Positions 1 through 8,867 are shown, counted from the stretch's first letter. The stretch is 64,000 bases of DNA from Martinezella miluonensis (GCF_900094545.1 NZ_FMAH01000004.1:186001-250000), one strand, 5' to 3'. The notes: generated by a model not told the origin, from the letters alone. A program made the numbers and translations.

Positions 1-324
1 TTGCTCGGCAAGCTGATGGATGTCGATTTGCCCGACGGCACGTTCCTGAATCTGAACTTCCCGAATTGCCGTCCCGACGAGGTCGCCGGGACCGAGGTGA
101 CGGCGCAGGGCAATCTTGCTTTCAACGTTCAGATCGAAGAGCGGGCCGACGGCCGCGGCTTCCCATATTATTGGCTTCGTTTCGGCGAACGCAGTGGTAT
201 CTTCCGTCCGGGAACCGATATTCAGGCGTTGAAGCAAAATCGCATTTCGGTAACGCCTTTGAAACTGGATCTGACAGATTATTCGGCGCAGGACCGCGTG
301 GCGCGGGCGCTTGGTATGGAGTAA
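1..324 (+). CDS. surE: 5'/3'-nucleotidase SurE, C-terminal part (truncated by window edge)
   Basis: Only the last 107 residues are in the window; the frame is open at base 1, so the TTG there is not the real start. The segment resembles the C-terminal half of SurE, which dephosphorylates nucleoside monophosphates in the cytoplasm. The metal-binding N-terminal half lies outside. The visible stretch includes [14 protein letters not shown] and a late ITPL-like strand (SVTPLKLDL) usual near the end of SurE. It is followed after 4 bases by pcm, and surE-pcm is a very common bacterial pair linked to survival under stress. Family call is confident; activity cannot be judged from this part. Confidence 0.85.
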   Translation: MLGKLMDVDLPDGTFLNLNFPNCRPDEVAGTEVTAQGNLAFNVQIEERADGRGFPYYWLRFGERSGIFRPGTDIQALKQNRISVTPLKLDLTDYSAQDRVARALGME

Positions 325-328
325 CGGG

Positions 329-982
329 TTGACACCTCGTTTGGTGGAAAAGGAAGGCTTTGCGGCCGTGGTTCTGCGGCTGCGGGCAGAGGGCATATTG
401 GACATCGATCTGATGACGGCGGTCGAGCAGACGCCGCGCCTGCCTTTCGTGCCGCCGCAGTTTGCCGATGATGCTTATTCCAGCCGGACCATTCCCATCG
501 AGTGCGGCGCCTTCATGGAAGGCATCGACCTAGTGGTGCGCATTCTTCACAGCCTCAAGATCAAGCCGGGCCACCGCGTTCTCGAAATCGGAACCGGCAG
601 CGGCTTTACCGCCGCCGTCATGGGACGAATCGTTGAGCGCGTGCTGACCGTCGATCGCTACAAAACGCTGACGACATCGGCGCAACAGCGCATGGATACG
701 CTCGGGCTGCGCAATGTCATCATCCGCCAAGCCGACGGCAGCGTCGGGCTGCAGGGCGAGGGCACCTTCGATCGCATCCTGGTGACTTCCGCCTTTTCGA
801 CCATGCCGCGCTTCTATGCCGAGCAGCTGGTATCCGGCGGATCCATGATCGCGCCCCTGATAATCTCCGATGAAGTCTGCCGCCTGGTGCGGCTGACGAA
901 AACCGGAAGCCGCTTCGAGCGCGAGGAACTTTTCGACGTTCCTTATCAACCGATCGTGCCGATGCTCGCCTCTTATCTCTGA
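329..982 (+). CDS. pcm: Protein-L-isoaspartate O-methyltransferase
   Basis: Repairs isoaspartyl residues in aged proteins by SAM-dependent methylation. The SAM-binding motif I is clear (VLEIGTGSGFT), followed by a LTVDRY strand and a DRILVTSAF post-motif. At about 217 residues it has the usual family length. I chose the TTG at 329 because GGAG at 318-321, within the end of surE, is 7 bases upstream. An earlier in-frame TTG at 311 would overlap surE and lacks such a site. The gene follows surE almost directly, so the two are probably cotranscribed. Substrate is any protein with isoaspartate; I see nothing unusual in the sequence. Confidence 0.93.
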   Translation: MTPRLVEKEGFAAVVLRLRAEGILDIDLMTAVEQTPRLPFVPPQFADDAYSSRTIPIECGAFMEGIDLVVRILHSLKIKPGHRVLEIGTGSGFTAAVMGRIVERVLTVDRYKTLTTSAQQRMDTLGLRNVIIRQADGSVGLQGEGTFDRILVTSAFSTMPRFYAEQLVSGGSMIAPLIISDEVCRLVRLTKTGSRFEREELFDVPYQPIVPMLASYL

Positions 983-1151
983 GGCCCAATTCAGGTTTCT
1001 GTAGCTGAAGCGGCCGGGTAGACGGCCGTTTCGCTTTTCTATGGTTAGCAATTCCTCAAAAAAACATATGCCTCACCAGTGCTTTAACCGCATGGTAAGA
1101 TTAACGCGCTTTAATAGACCCATAAACGGTTGCGTCTAAGTGGGTCGAGTC

Positions 1152-2837
1152 ATGGGTTTCAGTCTTTCTTCAAACTTCGGTAAATCGGCAGGGAAAGTCC
1201 TTGTGGCCATTCTTCTGGCGAGCACTGCAACAGCTTGTAGCTCAGACACGACCCGTTTCGGCGGGCTCTTCTCCAAAACGGATAATGTGACGACCGGTTC
1301 GATCAACCGGCGCAGTCTCAATGGTCCGAATGGAGATCCTGTGCCGCGCGCCGACGTCGCCCAGGCGGGCGGCTACGGCCAGCAGGATTATTCGCAGCAG
1401 AGCGCACCGGTGGCGCAACCCTACCCGAACTCGTCGGCTCGCTACAATCCGTCTTATTCCAGCGCTCGCGCATCCGCAGCCCCTGTCGCGATCCAGCGCT
1501 CCGAACTTGCACCCCCCGGCGCATCTGCCCAGGCTGTTCGTCCGCGGGCCGTCTCCAGAGCGGAAAATGAAGCGCTGGCACAGCCGTTCCCCGCATCGCG
1601 CAACAATAATGGTTCGCGCAATGCTCCGGCTCTCGCCCCCGATACCTTGTCGACGGGCACGATCAAGGCAGCCGCTGCAACGCCGCAGATGTCTCCGGGC
1701 TGGACCACCGTCAACGCTCCGAGCGTGACGCTGCATCAGGGTGAGAACATCGCATTGCTGTCACGTCGCTACGGCGTTCCGGAAAAGGAAATCCTCCGGG
1801 CCAACGGCCTGCGCAATGGCGCCGGTGCCCAGCCCGGTCAGCAGATCATTATTCCGACCATGAATGGCGCAGGTGCCGCAAGCCCCGCCAAGATGGCCTC
1901 GGAAGCGACCGATCTTTCCAAGGGCGGCAAGATGCCCGGTCCGGCAAAGGCGCCGCAGCAGCAGGACACTCTCGCGCTGCCTTCGGGCAATCAGATGCGC
2001 GGCAAGTCTCAAGCCGGTCTCGCTGATCCGAACAAGCTCGCTGCCGGCAACGGCAAGGGTCCAGGCCCGAAGGGTGCCGGCAGCTATGTCGTCAAGCCAG
2101 GCGACTCGCTGGCAAGAATTGCCAAGGAAAGCGGCGTGACGGTTGCCGAGCTGAAGCGGGCGAACGGCATGCAGGCTGGCGACGGCATTCGCATCGGCCA
2201 GGCGCTGACTTTGCCGCATGGCGCAGTCGCTGCCGCCGATCCCGTCAAGACGGCTTCCATCGAGCCGCAGAAGGTCTCGGTCAAGCCGGGCGTGGCGCCG
2301 GTGGCGGAACCCGTTGCAAAGCAAGCACCGAAGGTTGCTGCTCGTGCCGACACGTCGACCGATGCCGCAAAGCCGAAGGAGGTTGCCTCCGCTTCTCCGA
2401 GCCAGTCGATCAACGATGCCGCCAAGTCCGATACGCAGGCGGATGCGCCTGAGGCGACCGGCATCGGCAAATATCGCTGGCCGGTCCGCGGCGCCGTCGT
2501 CGCCGGCTATGGCTCCAACGTCAATGGCAGCCGTAACGACGGTATCGACATCTCCGTTCCCGAGGGTACGCCGATCAAGGCTGCCGAGAACGGCGTCGTT
2601 ATCTATGCCGGCAACGGCCTGAAGGAACTCGGCAACACGGTTCTCGTTCGCCATGACGACGGTACGGTCACGGTCTACGGCCATGCGGATGCGCTCAGCG
2701 TCGCTCGCGGGCAGAAGGTCCAGCGCGGTCAGACTCTCGCGACTTCGGGCATGAGCGGCAATGTTAACCAGCCGCAGTTGCACTTCGAAGTCCGCAAGAA
2801 TTCGGCCCCGGTCAACCCAATGACGTTCCTTGAATAA
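1152..2837 (+). CDS. NlpD-like lipoprotein with two LysM domains and a degenerate LytM (M23) domain
   Basis: Predicted envelope lipoprotein of about 561 residues. The N-terminus has a hydrophobic signal ending in a lipobox-like STATAC. It continues with a long Ala/Pro/Gln-rich linker, LysM domains near residues 191-235 and 311-354, and a C-terminal M23 domain from about 440 to 559. In active LytM enzymes zinc is held by HxxxD and HxH. Here the first His is Asn462 (RNDGID) and the first His of HxH is Gln542 (QLHFE), as in E. coli NlpD. So it probably activates an amidase during cell separation rather than cutting peptidoglycan itself (inference from family knowledge). I preferred ATG 1152 over GTG 1140 because only the former has a purine-rich GGGTCGAG upstream. 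Confidence 0.88.
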   Translation: MGFSLSSNFGKSAGKVLVAILLASTATACSSDTTRFGGLFSKTDNVTTGSINRRSLNGPNGDPVPRADVAQAGGYGQQDYSQQSAPVAQPYPNSSARYNPSYSSARASAAPVAIQRSELAPPGASAQAVRPRAVSRAENEALAQPFPASRNNNGSRNAPALAPDTLSTGTIKAAAATPQMSPGWTTVNAPSVTLHQGENIALLSRRYGVPEKEILRANGLRNGAGAQPGQQIIIPTMNGAGAASPAKMASEATDLSKGGKMPGPAKAPQQQDTLALPSGNQMRGKSQAGLADPNKLAAGNGKGPGPKGAGSYVVKPGDSLARIAKESGVTVAELKRANGMQAGDGIRIGQALTLPHGAVAAADPVKTASIEPQKVSVKPGVAPVAEPVAKQAPKVAARADTSTDAAKPKEVASASPSQSINDAAKSDTQADAPEATGIGKYRWPVRGAVVAGYGSNVNGSRNDGIDISVPEGTPIKAAENGVVIYAGNGLKELGNTVLVRHDDGTVTVYGHADALSVARGQKVQRGQTLATSGMSGNVNQPQLHFEVRKNSAPVNPMTFLE

Positions 2838-2864
2838 TAGGTAGTGCGTCTTCAAGGACTCTGC

Positions 2865-2892
2865 AAAAAGCCCGGCCAAAGCCGGGCTTTTT
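2865..2892. terminator. Bidirectional intrinsic terminator
   Basis: The arms AAAAAGCCCGGC and GCCGGGCTTTTT flank a short AAA-type loop. It lies between two convergent genes (NlpD-like on plus, DUF815 on minus) and has A and T tracts on both sides, so it can serve both. Confidence 0.9.
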
Positions 2893-2916
2893 GTCGTTTG
2901 CGGTTTGGTTGGAGGA

Positions 2917-3789
2917 TCAGTCCCGATTGAGCGCGATGCGCAGCCGACCGGCGCGATCCTGGATATATTGCCAGGCAACGCGGCCGGAACGGGCGCCGCG
3001 CGTCGTCGCCCATTCGAGCGCCTCGTGATGCATCTGGGCGCGGTCGAGATCGAACTTGAAGTGATCGGCATAGGCGTCGATCATCTGCAGATAGTCTTCC
3101 TGGCTGCACTTATGGAAGCCGAGCCAGAGGCCGAAGCGATCGGAGAGCGAAACCTTCTCTTCCACGGCTTCGGATGGATTGATCGCAGTCGACTGCTCGT
3201 TTTCCATCATATGCCGCGGCAGCAGATGGCGGCGGTTCGACGTGGCATAGAACAGCACATTATCAGGCCGTCCCTCGACACCGCCGTCCAGCGCCGCCTT
3301 CAGCGACTTGTAGGCGGTGTCGTCGTGGTCGAAAGAGAGGTCGTCGCAGAAGATGATGATGCGATGCGGCGTCGCCTTCAGGATGTCCAGCAACACCGGC
3401 AGGGACGAAATGTCCTCTCGATGCACCTCGACCAGCTTGAGGGAGATGCCCGTCGAGCGGCGCACATCCTCATGCACCGCCTTGACGAGCGAAGACTTGC
3501 CCATGCCGCGTGCGCCCCAGAGCAGCACGTTGTTGGCGGCAAAGCCGTCCGCAAAGCGCAATGTGTTCTCGTGCAGAATGTCGCGCACGTGATCGACGCC
3601 GCGAATGAGGGTGAGAGCCACGCGGTTTGGCCGCTGTACCGGCTGCAGATGAAGCCGGGCAGGGGCCCAGACGAAGCAGTCGGCGGCGTTCCAGTCATTG
3701 ACGGCCGGAGCCGGTCCGGCCAGTCGTTCGAGCGCATCGGCAAGACGGCGGACTTCGGCAAGGATCAGGGCGTTTTGGTCTTCAGTCAC
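2917..3789 (-). CDS. DUF815-family AAA+ ATP-binding protein
   Basis: About 290 residues. A Walker A motif (GARGMGKSS) and a Walker B segment (IIIFCDDLSF) show an AAA-type ATPase of the DUF815 family; its cellular role is not established. I start it at GTG 3789 because AGGAGG lies about 6 bases upstream. The open frame reaches 3852 but has no ribosome site there. It converges on the upstream lipoprotein gene and is divergent from yajC, a neighbourhood that I recall as common in Rhizobiales. The C-terminal half contains SNRRHLLPR and a conserved DRFGLWLGF stretch typical of the family. Function remains unknown. Confidence 0.85.
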   Translation of the reverse strand: MTEDQNALILAEVRRLADALERLAGPAPAVNDWNAADCFVWAPARLHLQPVQRPNRVALTLIRGVDHVRDILHENTLRFADGFAANNVLLWGARGMGKSSLVKAVHEDVRRSTGISLKLVEVHREDISSLPVLLDILKATPHRIIIFCDDLSFDHDDTAYKSLKAALDGGVEGRPDNVLFYATSNRRHLLPRHMMENEQSTAINPSEAVEEKVSLSDRFGLWLGFHKCSQEDYLQMIDAYADHFKFDLDRAQMHHEALEWATTRGARSGRVAWQYIQDRAGRLRIALNRD

Positions 3790-3994
3790 CGTTTTCCTCC
3801 TGAATGTTGAACAAGAAAGTCGTAAAATGCGCGCTGTCTTGCCGGGTATCATGCTCCTTCCGGAGCTGAAAGGCTAAGAGACCGGGAAAACGGTACGGTT
3901 GGCGGCTGTTTTTGTTGCAATCGCCATGCGCGTAACTATATTCCGGCCACCTGACGCGGGGCCCGTTCCCGCTAGGAGTTCAAGGGAGTTCTCG

Positions 3995-4342
3995 ATGTTT
4001 ATCACCAACGCATATGCGCAGAGCGCGACAGATTCGGCCGCGAGCGTTTTTGGCGGGTCCGGCTTTGAAATGATCATCCTGTTTGTGCCGCTGATGGTCG
4101 TTTGGTATTTCCTTCTCATCCGTCCGCAGCGCGCGCAGGCGAAGAAGCGTGACGAGATCCTGAAGAATATTCGCCGTGGCGATCAGATCGTCACCAGCGG
4201 TATCGTCGGCAAGGTCACCAAGGTCGTCGACGACAAGGAACTCGAAGTCGAAATCGCCGAAGGCGTCCGCATCCGCGTCGTCCGCAGCGCCATTTCGGAA
4301 GTTCGCGTCAAGGGTGAACCCGTCAAGGCCGACGCCGCGTAA
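3995..4342 (+). CDS. yajC: Sec translocon auxiliary subunit YajC
   Basis: Small single-pass membrane protein of 115 residues that joins SecD and SecF in the SecDF-YajC complex. One transmembrane helix is visible near residues 22-42 (IILFVPLMVVWYFLLI), followed by the family motif RPQ and a basic cytoplasmic domain with RGDQIVTSGIVGKV. Start ATG 3995 follows AAGGGAG by a suitable distance; the open frame begins upstream at 3899 but the extra residues do not fit the family. secDF lies downstream, separated by a palindromic repeat. Confidence 0.95.
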   Translation: MFITNAYAQSATDSAASVFGGSGFEMIILFVPLMVVWYFLLIRPQRAQAKKRDEILKNIRRGDQIVTSGIVGKVTKVVDDKELEVEIAEGVRIRVVRSAISEVRVKGEPVKADAA

Positions 4343-4372
4343 GCTTCTCACGTGCAGGCAGCTCGCCTGACA

Positions 4373-4475
4373 GTGCATGTCCTCGAAAATCGGAATCGAC
4401 TTTCTTGCAGGACTATGCACAAATTCAAGGTGTTACTGCGCCCTTCGCAATCCTCGGTGAAGGAGGGGCGCAGTA
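4373..4475. repeat. Intergenic palindromic mosaic repeat (RIME-like), copy 1
   Basis: A 103-nt element made of two imperfect palindromes. The first (4373-4420) has the ends GTGCATGTCC and GGACTATGCAC around the core AATCGGAATCGA. The second (4434-4475) has ACTGCGCCC and GGGGCGCAGT ends. A second copy of identical length and layout lies at 57873-57975. Rhizobial intergenic mosaic elements have this two-palindrome build; the family name is from memory. Confidence 0.7.
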
Positions 4476-4499
4476 GAGAAGCCCAAATTCGAGAGAGCG

Positions 4500-7043
4500 A
4501 TGCTGCACGTCTCCTGGTGGAAGACCACCCTGATCTGGTTCGCCGTTCTCCTGAGCGTGCTCCTTGCCGTTCCCAATCTGCTTGGCGAACGCACCCTTTC
4601 CTCTCTTCCTTCCTGGTGGGCGCATAGAAAGATCGAGCTCGGGCTCGATCTGCGCGGCGGTTCGCATCTCCTGTTGAAGATCGAACGCGACGACGTCGAG
4701 AAGGATCGCCTCGAATCTATCGTCGGCGATATCGCGACGCGGTTACGCACCGTCAACATCGCCTATTCCGGTCTGACCGGAACCGGCCGCAAGATTCAGC
4801 TTCGCGTCAACGACCCTGCACAGGTTCAAGCTGCCGTGACGGCATTGCAGCCGCTCACTGCCGGCTCGGATAAGCCGGCTGTCAAGCTTTCTCAGGGCGA
4901 GAATGGCGCGATGACGCTCGATATTACCGACGTCGATATCGACAGCCATGTGTCCTCGGCAATCGCTCGCTCGATCAAGGTTATTCGCGACCGCATCGCG
5001 CAGCTGGGCGTAGGCGAGCCCCTGATCCGCCGCCAGGGAAGCGATCGCATTATCGTGCAGGTGCCTGACCTCGCTGATCCGCAGCGGCTGAAGAACCTTC
5101 TTGGCCAGCCCGCCAAGCTCAGCTTCCGCCTTGTCGATCAATCGATGTCGGTTCAGAACGCCATGGATGGCCATCCGCCGGCTGGCTCCGATATCATGTT
5201 TTCCGAGGACGATCCGCCAGTCGGCTATCTCGTACAAAGGCAGCCGGTTCTCTCCAACGTGGATTTCGCCGATGCTGTTGCCGTGGCGAACGGCCAGAAT
5301 GGCGGTGGTACGGTTTCCGTCAAGCTGACGCAGGAAGCGGGGCACCGTTTCGCGCAGGCGACGGCAAGCAATCTCGGCAGAATCATCGTCGTGGTGCTCG
5401 ACGATCAGGTTATCTCGAGCGCCGCGCTGAAAACGGTGATCGCAACAGGTGAAGTCGACATTCCCGGGGACTTCGCGGCCAGAGGCGCCCAGGATCTGGC
5501 AGTCATGCTCAAGAGCGGGCCGCTGCCTGCGACGCTGACCACGGCCGAGGAACGGACTATTCAGCCTGGCCTTGGCAGCGATACCGCACGCTACGGCATC
5601 ATAGCCTGCGCCGCCGCCGCGGTCTTCGTGACCGCATTGATGATCGGCTTCTATCGCCTGCTCGGTGTTGTCGCGACCATTTCGCTGGTCATCAACATCA
5701 TCATGGTGGTGGCGATCATGGGGTTGCTCGGCGTCGCGCTGACGCTGCCGGGTGTCGCCGCCATCGTCCTGATCATCGGTATCGGGCTGGATGCCCTGGT
5801 GCTGATTTACGAGCGCGTGCGTGAAGAGGAAAAGAAGACGCATCTTCTCGTCGACGCGCTGCGCCACGGCTTCAACAAGGCTGCCGCAACCGCAGCCGAT
5901 GCCAATCTGACCGTGCTCATCGTCGCCGCCATTCTCTTCTATGCGAGCAGCGGCTCGGTGCGCGGCTTCGCCGCCACCCTGATCGTCGGCGTTTTTACCA
6001 CGTTCTTCACGTCCTGCTTCGTCACGCGCTCGCTTGTGGATATGTGGATATCGCATCGCAAGCCGCGCACATTGCTGGTTGGCGTGCGCAGCGGCATTTT
6101 CGACAATGCCAATATCCGCTTCATGGGCATCCGCCGCTATACGTTCACGGTATCTGCGGCCTTGTCGGTCGCGACGCTTGTTGCCTTTGCGACGATCGGC
6201 ATGCATCTCGGCATCGATTTTGCTGGCGGCTCCATCATCGAGGTTCGCGCCAGGCAGGGCGTAGCCGACCCGGCAAATATCCAATCGCGGCTTCAGGATA
6301 TCATTCCAGGCAACGTGCAGGTCGATCGGCTCCCCGATCGCCTGGGTGCCGTCGTCCGCGTGCACGCGCAGGAAGGCGGGGAAAATGCGGAGCAGTCTGC
6401 GGTCACCCTCGTTCGCGAAGAGCTGGGGAAGGATTACGACTTCTCCCGCGTCGAGGTGGTTGGGCCTGCCGTATCCGGCGAGATCACGAGAACGGCTTCC
6501 TTTGCCGTTCTTGCGGCGCTGATCGCGATCCTTGTCTACATATGGTTGCGCTTCGAGTGGCAGTTCGCAGTCGGCGCGATCATCGCGACGTTGCACGACG
6601 TCATCCTGACGCTTGGCCTCTTCGTCCTGACCGGCATGGAATTCAACATGACCAGCATCGCCGCGATCCTGACCATCGTCGGCTATTCATTGAACGATAC
6701 CGTCGTCGTCTACGATCGCATGCGCGAGAATCTCAAGCGCTATTCGAAGATGCCGTTGCCGATCCTGATCGATGCTTCCATCAATCAGACACTATCACGT
6801 ACCATTCTGACTTCCGCGACGACGCTTGTGGCGCTGCTCGCGCTCTACATCTTCGGCGGCCAAGTGATACGTTCGTTTACTTTCGTGCTGCTTTTCGGCG
6901 TCGCGGTCGGCACTTTCTCGTCGATTTATATTGCGGCGCCCGTGCTGATCCTGTTCAAGCTGCGTCCGGACAAATTCCAGACCGGCGGTGAAAGCAATGG
7001 GCCCGCGGCCGGTGACATCCAGTCAGGCAAACCAGCGGTGTGA
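4500..7043 (+). CDS. secDF: Protein translocase SecDF (fused SecD-SecF)
   Basis: An 847-residue fusion of SecD and SecF, which use the proton gradient to pull exported proteins through SecYEG. The SecD half has the first transmembrane helix (LIWFAVLLSVLLAV), the signature GLDLRGGSHLLL and a large periplasmic domain. Five further helices follow from about residue 360. The SecF half starts near residue 555 with a helix and GIDFAGGSIIEV, then ends with five helices including the SLNDTVVVYDRMRE motif. Fusion of the two is common in alphaproteobacteria. ATG 4500 is preceded by GAGAGAG. Two further genes follow closely and may be in the same transcript. Confidence 0.96.
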   Translation: MLHVSWWKTTLIWFAVLLSVLLAVPNLLGERTLSSLPSWWAHRKIELGLDLRGGSHLLLKIERDDVEKDRLESIVGDIATRLRTVNIAYSGLTGTGRKIQLRVNDPAQVQAAVTALQPLTAGSDKPAVKLSQGENGAMTLDITDVDIDSHVSSAIARSIKVIRDRIAQLGVGEPLIRRQGSDRIIVQVPDLADPQRLKNLLGQPAKLSFRLVDQSMSVQNAMDGHPPAGSDIMFSEDDPPVGYLVQRQPVLSNVDFADAVAVANGQNGGGTVSVKLTQEAGHRFAQATASNLGRIIVVVLDDQVISSAALKTVIATGEVDIPGDFAARGAQDLAVMLKSGPLPATLTTAEERTIQPGLGSDTARYGIIACAAAAVFVTALMIGFYRLLGVVATISLVINIIMVVAIMGLLGVALTLPGVAAIVLIIGIGLDALVLIYERVREEEKKTHLLVDALRHGFNKAAATAADANLTVLIVAAILFYASSGSVRGFAATLIVGVFTTFFTSCFVTRSLVDMWISHRKPRTLLVGVRSGIFDNANIRFMGIRRYTFTVSAALSVATLVAFATIGMHLGIDFAGGSIIEVRARQGVADPANIQSRLQDIIPGNVQVDRLPDRLGAVVRVHAQEGGENAEQSAVTLVREELGKDYDFSRVEVVGPAVSGEITRTASFAVLAALIAILVYIWLRFEWQFAVGAIIATLHDVILTLGLFVLTGMEFNMTSIAAILTIVGYSLNDTVVVYDRMRENLKRYSKMPLPILIDASINQTLSRTILTSATTLVALLALYIFGGQVIRSFTFVLLFGVAVGTFSSIYIAAPVLILFKLRPDKFQTGGESNGPAAGDIQSGKPAV

Positions 7044-7047
7044 TACA

Positions 7048-7434
7048 TTGGCAAAAGGCATAGAAATTCGTAAGGCGCATTTTCCCGGGCGCGCACCGAT
7101 CGACACTTATGGCAATGGCGGTTTCCGTTTCGCCGACATGTCGCATCGCGGCTCGCTGCTTTGCCTGCCCTCCGGCATTTACGGCTGGGACATAGTGGAA
7201 GGCGATGCGCTGACAACGGAACGCTTCCAGAAGGTGCTCGACGAAGCCGCGCAGATCGAGGTCCTGCTTGTCGGCACGGGCACGCAGCTGCGTCCCCTGC
7301 CGGCCGAGCTGAAGGCAGCTTTGCGCGCCAGACAGATTTCGTCGGACCCGATGAGCACGGGAGCGGCCGTGCGCACCTTCAATATCATGTTGTCCGAGTC
7401 GCGTGCCGTCGCCGCCGCATTGATTGCCGTTTGA
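7048..7434 (+). CDS. Mth938/DUF498-domain protein (NDUFAF3-like)
   Basis: About 128 residues with a Mth938 fold signature: YGNGGFRF, then PSGIYGW and VLLVGTGTQLRPLP. The human homologue NDUFAF3 is a complex I assembly factor, and the bacterial gene often sits behind secDF. The biochemical role in bacteria is not known. I start it at TTG 7048, four bases after the secDF stop; an in-frame ATG at 6988 would overlap secDF by 56 bases. The next gene downstream is also homologous to a complex I assembly factor, which strengthens the idea of a shared membrane-protein assembly role (inference). Confidence 0.85.
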   Translation: MAKGIEIRKAHFPGRAPIDTYGNGGFRFADMSHRGSLLCLPSGIYGWDIVEGDALTTERFQKVLDEAAQIEVLLVGTGTQLRPLPAELKAALRARQISSDPMSTGAAVRTFNIMLSESRAVAAALIAV

Positions 7435-7450
7435 CGCCGGATCCTTGAGC

Positions 7451-8311
7451 ATGACGACAACAGCCGCGCCCCGGGGCAATCGAGACATCTGCCTCGCCAC
7501 TCTTCGCGATACCGACCGCGATCGCTATCTCGCCTGCCTGCTGGCACCGGAGGAGAAGCGTCCGGCGCTTGCAGCGCTTTATGCTTTCAATGCCGAATTG
7601 GCGCGCATACGCGATCTCGTGCATGAACCGCTGCCCGGTGAAGTGCGCATGCAGTACTGGCGCGACCTTCTCGAGGGGCAGGCGCACGGCTCGAGCGAAG
7701 CCAATCCGATCGCCGCCGAGCTTCTGACTGCCATCGAGCACTACCGTTTGCCGCGCCAGACGCTGATCGACATGATCGACGCGCGCATCTTCGACCTCTA
7801 TGACGATCCGATGGAGACGCGCGGCAATCTGGAGGGCTATGCAGGCGAGACGGCTTCGGCGCTTATCCAGCTTGCCAGCCTGGTTCTATCAGCGGACGAG
7901 GCCAAGCGTTCCGCCGATGCGGCAGGCCATGCCGGTGTCGCACAGGCGATTGCCGGTCTATTGTTGCTGATGCCGCTCCATCGTCATCGCGGCCAGCTCT
8001 ATCTGCCGCTCGAGATCCTGACCGCAACGGGCCTCGATCGCGATTCCTTCCTCGCCGGCAGGGACAAGGCGCGCATTTCCGTGGCGATCGAGGCATTCGC
8101 GGGGCTCGGCCGCGAGCATCTGGCCAAGGCAAGGGCGGCGGGCGCCATACCGCAGGCGGTATTCCCGGCCTTTCTACCCGCGACCTTGGCCGAGCCTGCT
8201 TTGAAGAAGGCACAGAAGCTCGGCGCCGGTCTCTTCGATCAGTCTCCGGCATTGACGCAATGGCGTCGGCAGACGCGCATGGCGATAGCATCGATCACAA
8301 AGAAAATCTAA
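7451..8311 (+). CDS. Squalene/phytoene synthase-family protein (NDUFAF6-like)
   Basis: About 286 residues of the all-helical trans-isoprenyl diphosphate synthase fold. Visible family segments are ALYAFNAELARIRD, MQYWRDLL and DARIFDLYDDPM. The Asp-rich motifs of true phytoene synthases (DxxxD twice) are only partly kept, and no other carotenoid or hopanoid genes are nearby. It therefore fits the NDUFAF6-like branch better than an active prenyl synthase; I infer this from motif loss and from its position right after the NDUFAF3-like gene. ATG 7451 was preferred over an upstream in-frame start at 7424 that overlaps the previous gene. Confidence 0.78.
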   Translation: MTTTAAPRGNRDICLATLRDTDRDRYLACLLAPEEKRPALAALYAFNAELARIRDLVHEPLPGEVRMQYWRDLLEGQAHGSSEANPIAAELLTAIEHYRLPRQTLIDMIDARIFDLYDDPMETRGNLEGYAGETASALIQLASLVLSADEAKRSADAAGHAGVAQAIAGLLLLMPLHRHRGQLYLPLEILTATGLDRDSFLAGRDKARISVAIEAFAGLGREHLAKARAAGAIPQAVFPAFLPATLAEPALKKAQKLGAGLFDQSPALTQWRRQTRMAIASITKKI

Positions 8312-8387
8312 AATACACCAAGCTCGCACAAGTCTCGCCGTCTATGGAGATGGATGGCACTTGATTTGCATTTCAGGGGGAGCTGCC

Positions 8388-8849
8388 ATGGGTATTATCG
8401 TCTGGTGCATACTGTTTGCGATTGTCATCTTCTTTGCCTATTTCGCGACGCGCATGGCATCGCAGAACAAGGAAGACGGCCTGCACGATACCGGCCTTGC
8501 CATTCTGGAATTCGGCCGCGCCTTCCCGAAGGAAGCGATCAGGCAGCTGCAGACAACGGCCGACGGGCAGGCGGTCTTCGTGCGCCTGCATGACGACAAG
8601 GCTGGCTTCATGCGCAATGTGCGCAATCATTTCAGCGTCCACCTGATCGAGCCCGGCCGGGCGCGCGCCAAGATCTCAGGAACCGGCCGCGGTTTGACGG
8701 TCGATTTTCTAGATGTGCCGCATCACAACGGCACATTCGAGTTCAAGACACCAGCCGAAGCTGCCGAGGTCTCGCTATGGCTGCTCGGCAATTATGTCGC
8801 TGCCGACGAAGTCCGGCCTGAACACCACGCGCCGCCCGCAGAGGCTTGA
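8388..8849 (+). CDS. Small single-pass membrane protein of unknown function
   Basis: About 153 residues. An N-terminal transmembrane helix (IIVWCILFAIVIFFAYFAT) is followed by a soluble domain with the phrases DTGLAILEFGRAFP, AVFVRLHDDKAGFMR and GTFEFKTPAEA. I do not recognise a named family with certainty; similar small proteins occur at this place in rhizobia. Start ATG 8388 follows a strong CAGGGGGAG site; the open frame begins 27 bases earlier. It converges on trmFO with only 18 bases between the stops. No enzymatic motif is visible. Confidence 0.75.
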   Translation: MGIIVWCILFAIVIFFAYFATRMASQNKEDGLHDTGLAILEFGRAFPKEAIRQLQTTADGQAVFVRLHDDKAGFMRNVRNHFSVHLIEPGRARAKISGTGRGLTVDFLDVPHHNGTFEFKTPAEAAEVSLWLLGNYVAADEVRPEHHAPPAEA

Positions 8850-8867
8850 AATCTCAGGCTTTAGATT

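Noticed and set aside
1761..3071. 436-codon open frame antisense to the LysM/LytM gene
   Set aside because: It runs through a bidirectional terminator and into the DUF815 coding region, which rules out a real gene.
4743..6596. 617-codon open frame antisense to secDF
   Set aside because: It is a shadow of the GC-rich codon pattern of secDF. Its product is His/Asp/Arg-rich without family features, and it has no ribosome site.
7451..8311. True phytoene synthase in a carotenoid pathway
   Set aside because: The Asp-rich catalytic motifs are incomplete and no carotenoid or hopanoid genes are nearby; the NDUFAF6-like reading fits the context better.
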